From Acidobacteriota bacterium (GTDB taxonomy: Bacteria > Acidobacteriota > Vicinamibacteria > Vicinamibacterales > UBA8438), in contig DQEK01000137.1 of assembly GCA_003533545.1 (NCBI GenBank), forward strand, positions 1 to 5,357: DNA of 5,357 nucleotides, read 5' to 3'. Made by a program: the position numbers and the translations under genes. The notes under the pieces are model-generated. The model was not told the DNA's origin, made no database searches, and saw only the letters and a program-made list of their open reading frames with translations. Positions 4,908 through 5,357 of this stretch are shown piece after piece (position 1 is the first letter of the stretch; each line of letters begins with the position of its first letter).

Positions 4908-5357
4908 CTAGCGACCAGCCGCCTCGTTCTCTTTCGTTCGAGCACCAGTAAGAATGACCTCCATCGAATAATTGCCCTCGTGGCAGGCGTACTCAAACAT
5001 CGGGTCCGGGTTCCGCTGCATTGGCACCGCATAGGTCCATGGCCGAGTCCAGGTCGTCGGGTCATTAACCGTGACTTCGTACATCAACACCCCCGCCGAC
5101 ACCGGTGTGAACCGTTCAGTGAGGTGCAGGTCCGCACTCGCCCCGCCTCGCATGAAGCTGGTCTCGCGCAGGAAGTTAACCGTGTCGACCACGAGCGTGT
5201 CCCCATCCCAATGTCCTCGCGAATCACCGGTCCACTGGTGGAGGGCATGGTGCGGCCGACCATCAAGCGGGACTACCCGCACGTTATGGTTCATCTCGTT
5301 CATCAGGATGACGGTGTCCTCGGTCTGGAAGAGCTGCACGTTGTTGTTGTAGCCACC
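4908..5357 (-). CDS. Second secreted GxWxGxTLVV / ACHEGNY family protein, C-terminal part only
   Basis: The frame is open to the right edge, so the N-terminus (presumably a signal peptide and about 170-180 residues, judging by the paralogue) lies outside the window. The GTG at 5339 is an internal valine codon, because family-typical residues G-G-Y-N-N-N precede it. The 149 visible residues align along their whole length with the last 150 or so of the 331-aa protein. Shared are Y-N-N (3-5), E-M-N-H-N-V-R-V-V-P (21-30), P-L-D-G-R-P-H, W-T-G-D-S-R-G-H-W-D-G-D-T-L-V-V (42-57), N-F (61-62), E-R-F-T, N-D-x-x-T-W-T-R-P-W-T, and F-E-Y-A-C-H-E-G-N-Y-S-M near the end. It is closer to the family consensus (D-G-R-P-H, D-G-D-T) than its neighbour, which has drifted at these sites. 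Function is unknown, and location is probably periplasmic by analogy. It ends in TAG, and no terminator hairpin with a T-run follows. Confidence 0.87.
   Translation of the reverse strand, partial: GGYNNNVQLFQTEDTVILMNEMNHNVRVVPLDGRPHHALHQWTGDSRGHWDGDTLVVDTVNFLRETSFMRGGASADLHLTERFTPVSAGVLMYEVTVNDPTTWTRPWTYAVPMQRNPDPMFEYACHEGNYSMEVILTGARTKENEAAGR

Noticed and set aside
3768..5357. The two neighbouring secreted genes as one gene broken by a frameshift or a recent exact duplication.
   Set aside because: The complete copy has its own signal peptide, ribosome-binding site and intact frame, and the proteins differ at most positions, so they are old paralogues.

Overview
The window reads as a piece of a moderately GC-rich (by eye) Gram-negative-type bacterial chromosome, most likely an uncultured Acidobacteriota of the Vicinamibacteria type. 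That guess rests on remembered family resemblance: a diverged HpcH/HpaI aldolase, a periplasmic PQQ-type propeller dehydrogenase without a heme domain, a small beta-rich conserved protein, and two neighbouring members of a secreted family with W-x-G-D-x-R-G-x-W-x-G-x-T-L-V-V and A-C-H-E-G-N-Y motifs that such genomes carry in many copies. No database search was possible, so the taxonomy is inference. I see no phage, transposon, CRISPR or RNA gene.

Layout: 1-828 (+) is the 3' part of the aldolase gene, with its 5' end outside the window. It converges on a 129-aa conserved protein of unknown function (881-1270, -). Everything from there to the right edge is on the minus strand. In transcription order from the right edge these are: the C-terminal 149 codons of a secreted unknown-family protein (4908-5357, 5' end outside the window), a complete 331-aa paralogue (3768-4763), a 109-aa SMR multidrug efflux protein of the EmrE/Qac type (3311-3640), a 569-aa secreted PQQ-type dehydrogenase (1396-3105), and the 129-aa protein. 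Gaps are 52 to 205 bp, so no stretch above 300 bp lacks a gene. The gap sizes and separate ribosome-binding or promoter-like sites suggest several independent units rather than one tight operon.

How the genes may work together is inference. The propeller enzyme would oxidise an alcohol, sugar or aldehyde in the periplasm and pass electrons to a separately encoded cytochrome. The two secreted unknowns would act in the same compartment. The aldolase would cleave a 2-keto-3-hydroxy acid in the cytoplasm, and the SMR protein would export a cationic or lipophilic compound. This fits a small catabolic neighbourhood, but nothing in the sequence fixes a substrate.

The best leads are the uncharacterised secreted family with invariant Glu/His/Arg and Cys-His-Glu positions, the unusual active-site signature of the propeller enzyme (a D-x-D motif, an altered Asn position, no vicinal Cys-Cys), and a 16-bp near-perfect palindrome just upstream of that enzyme's gene that looks like an operator.
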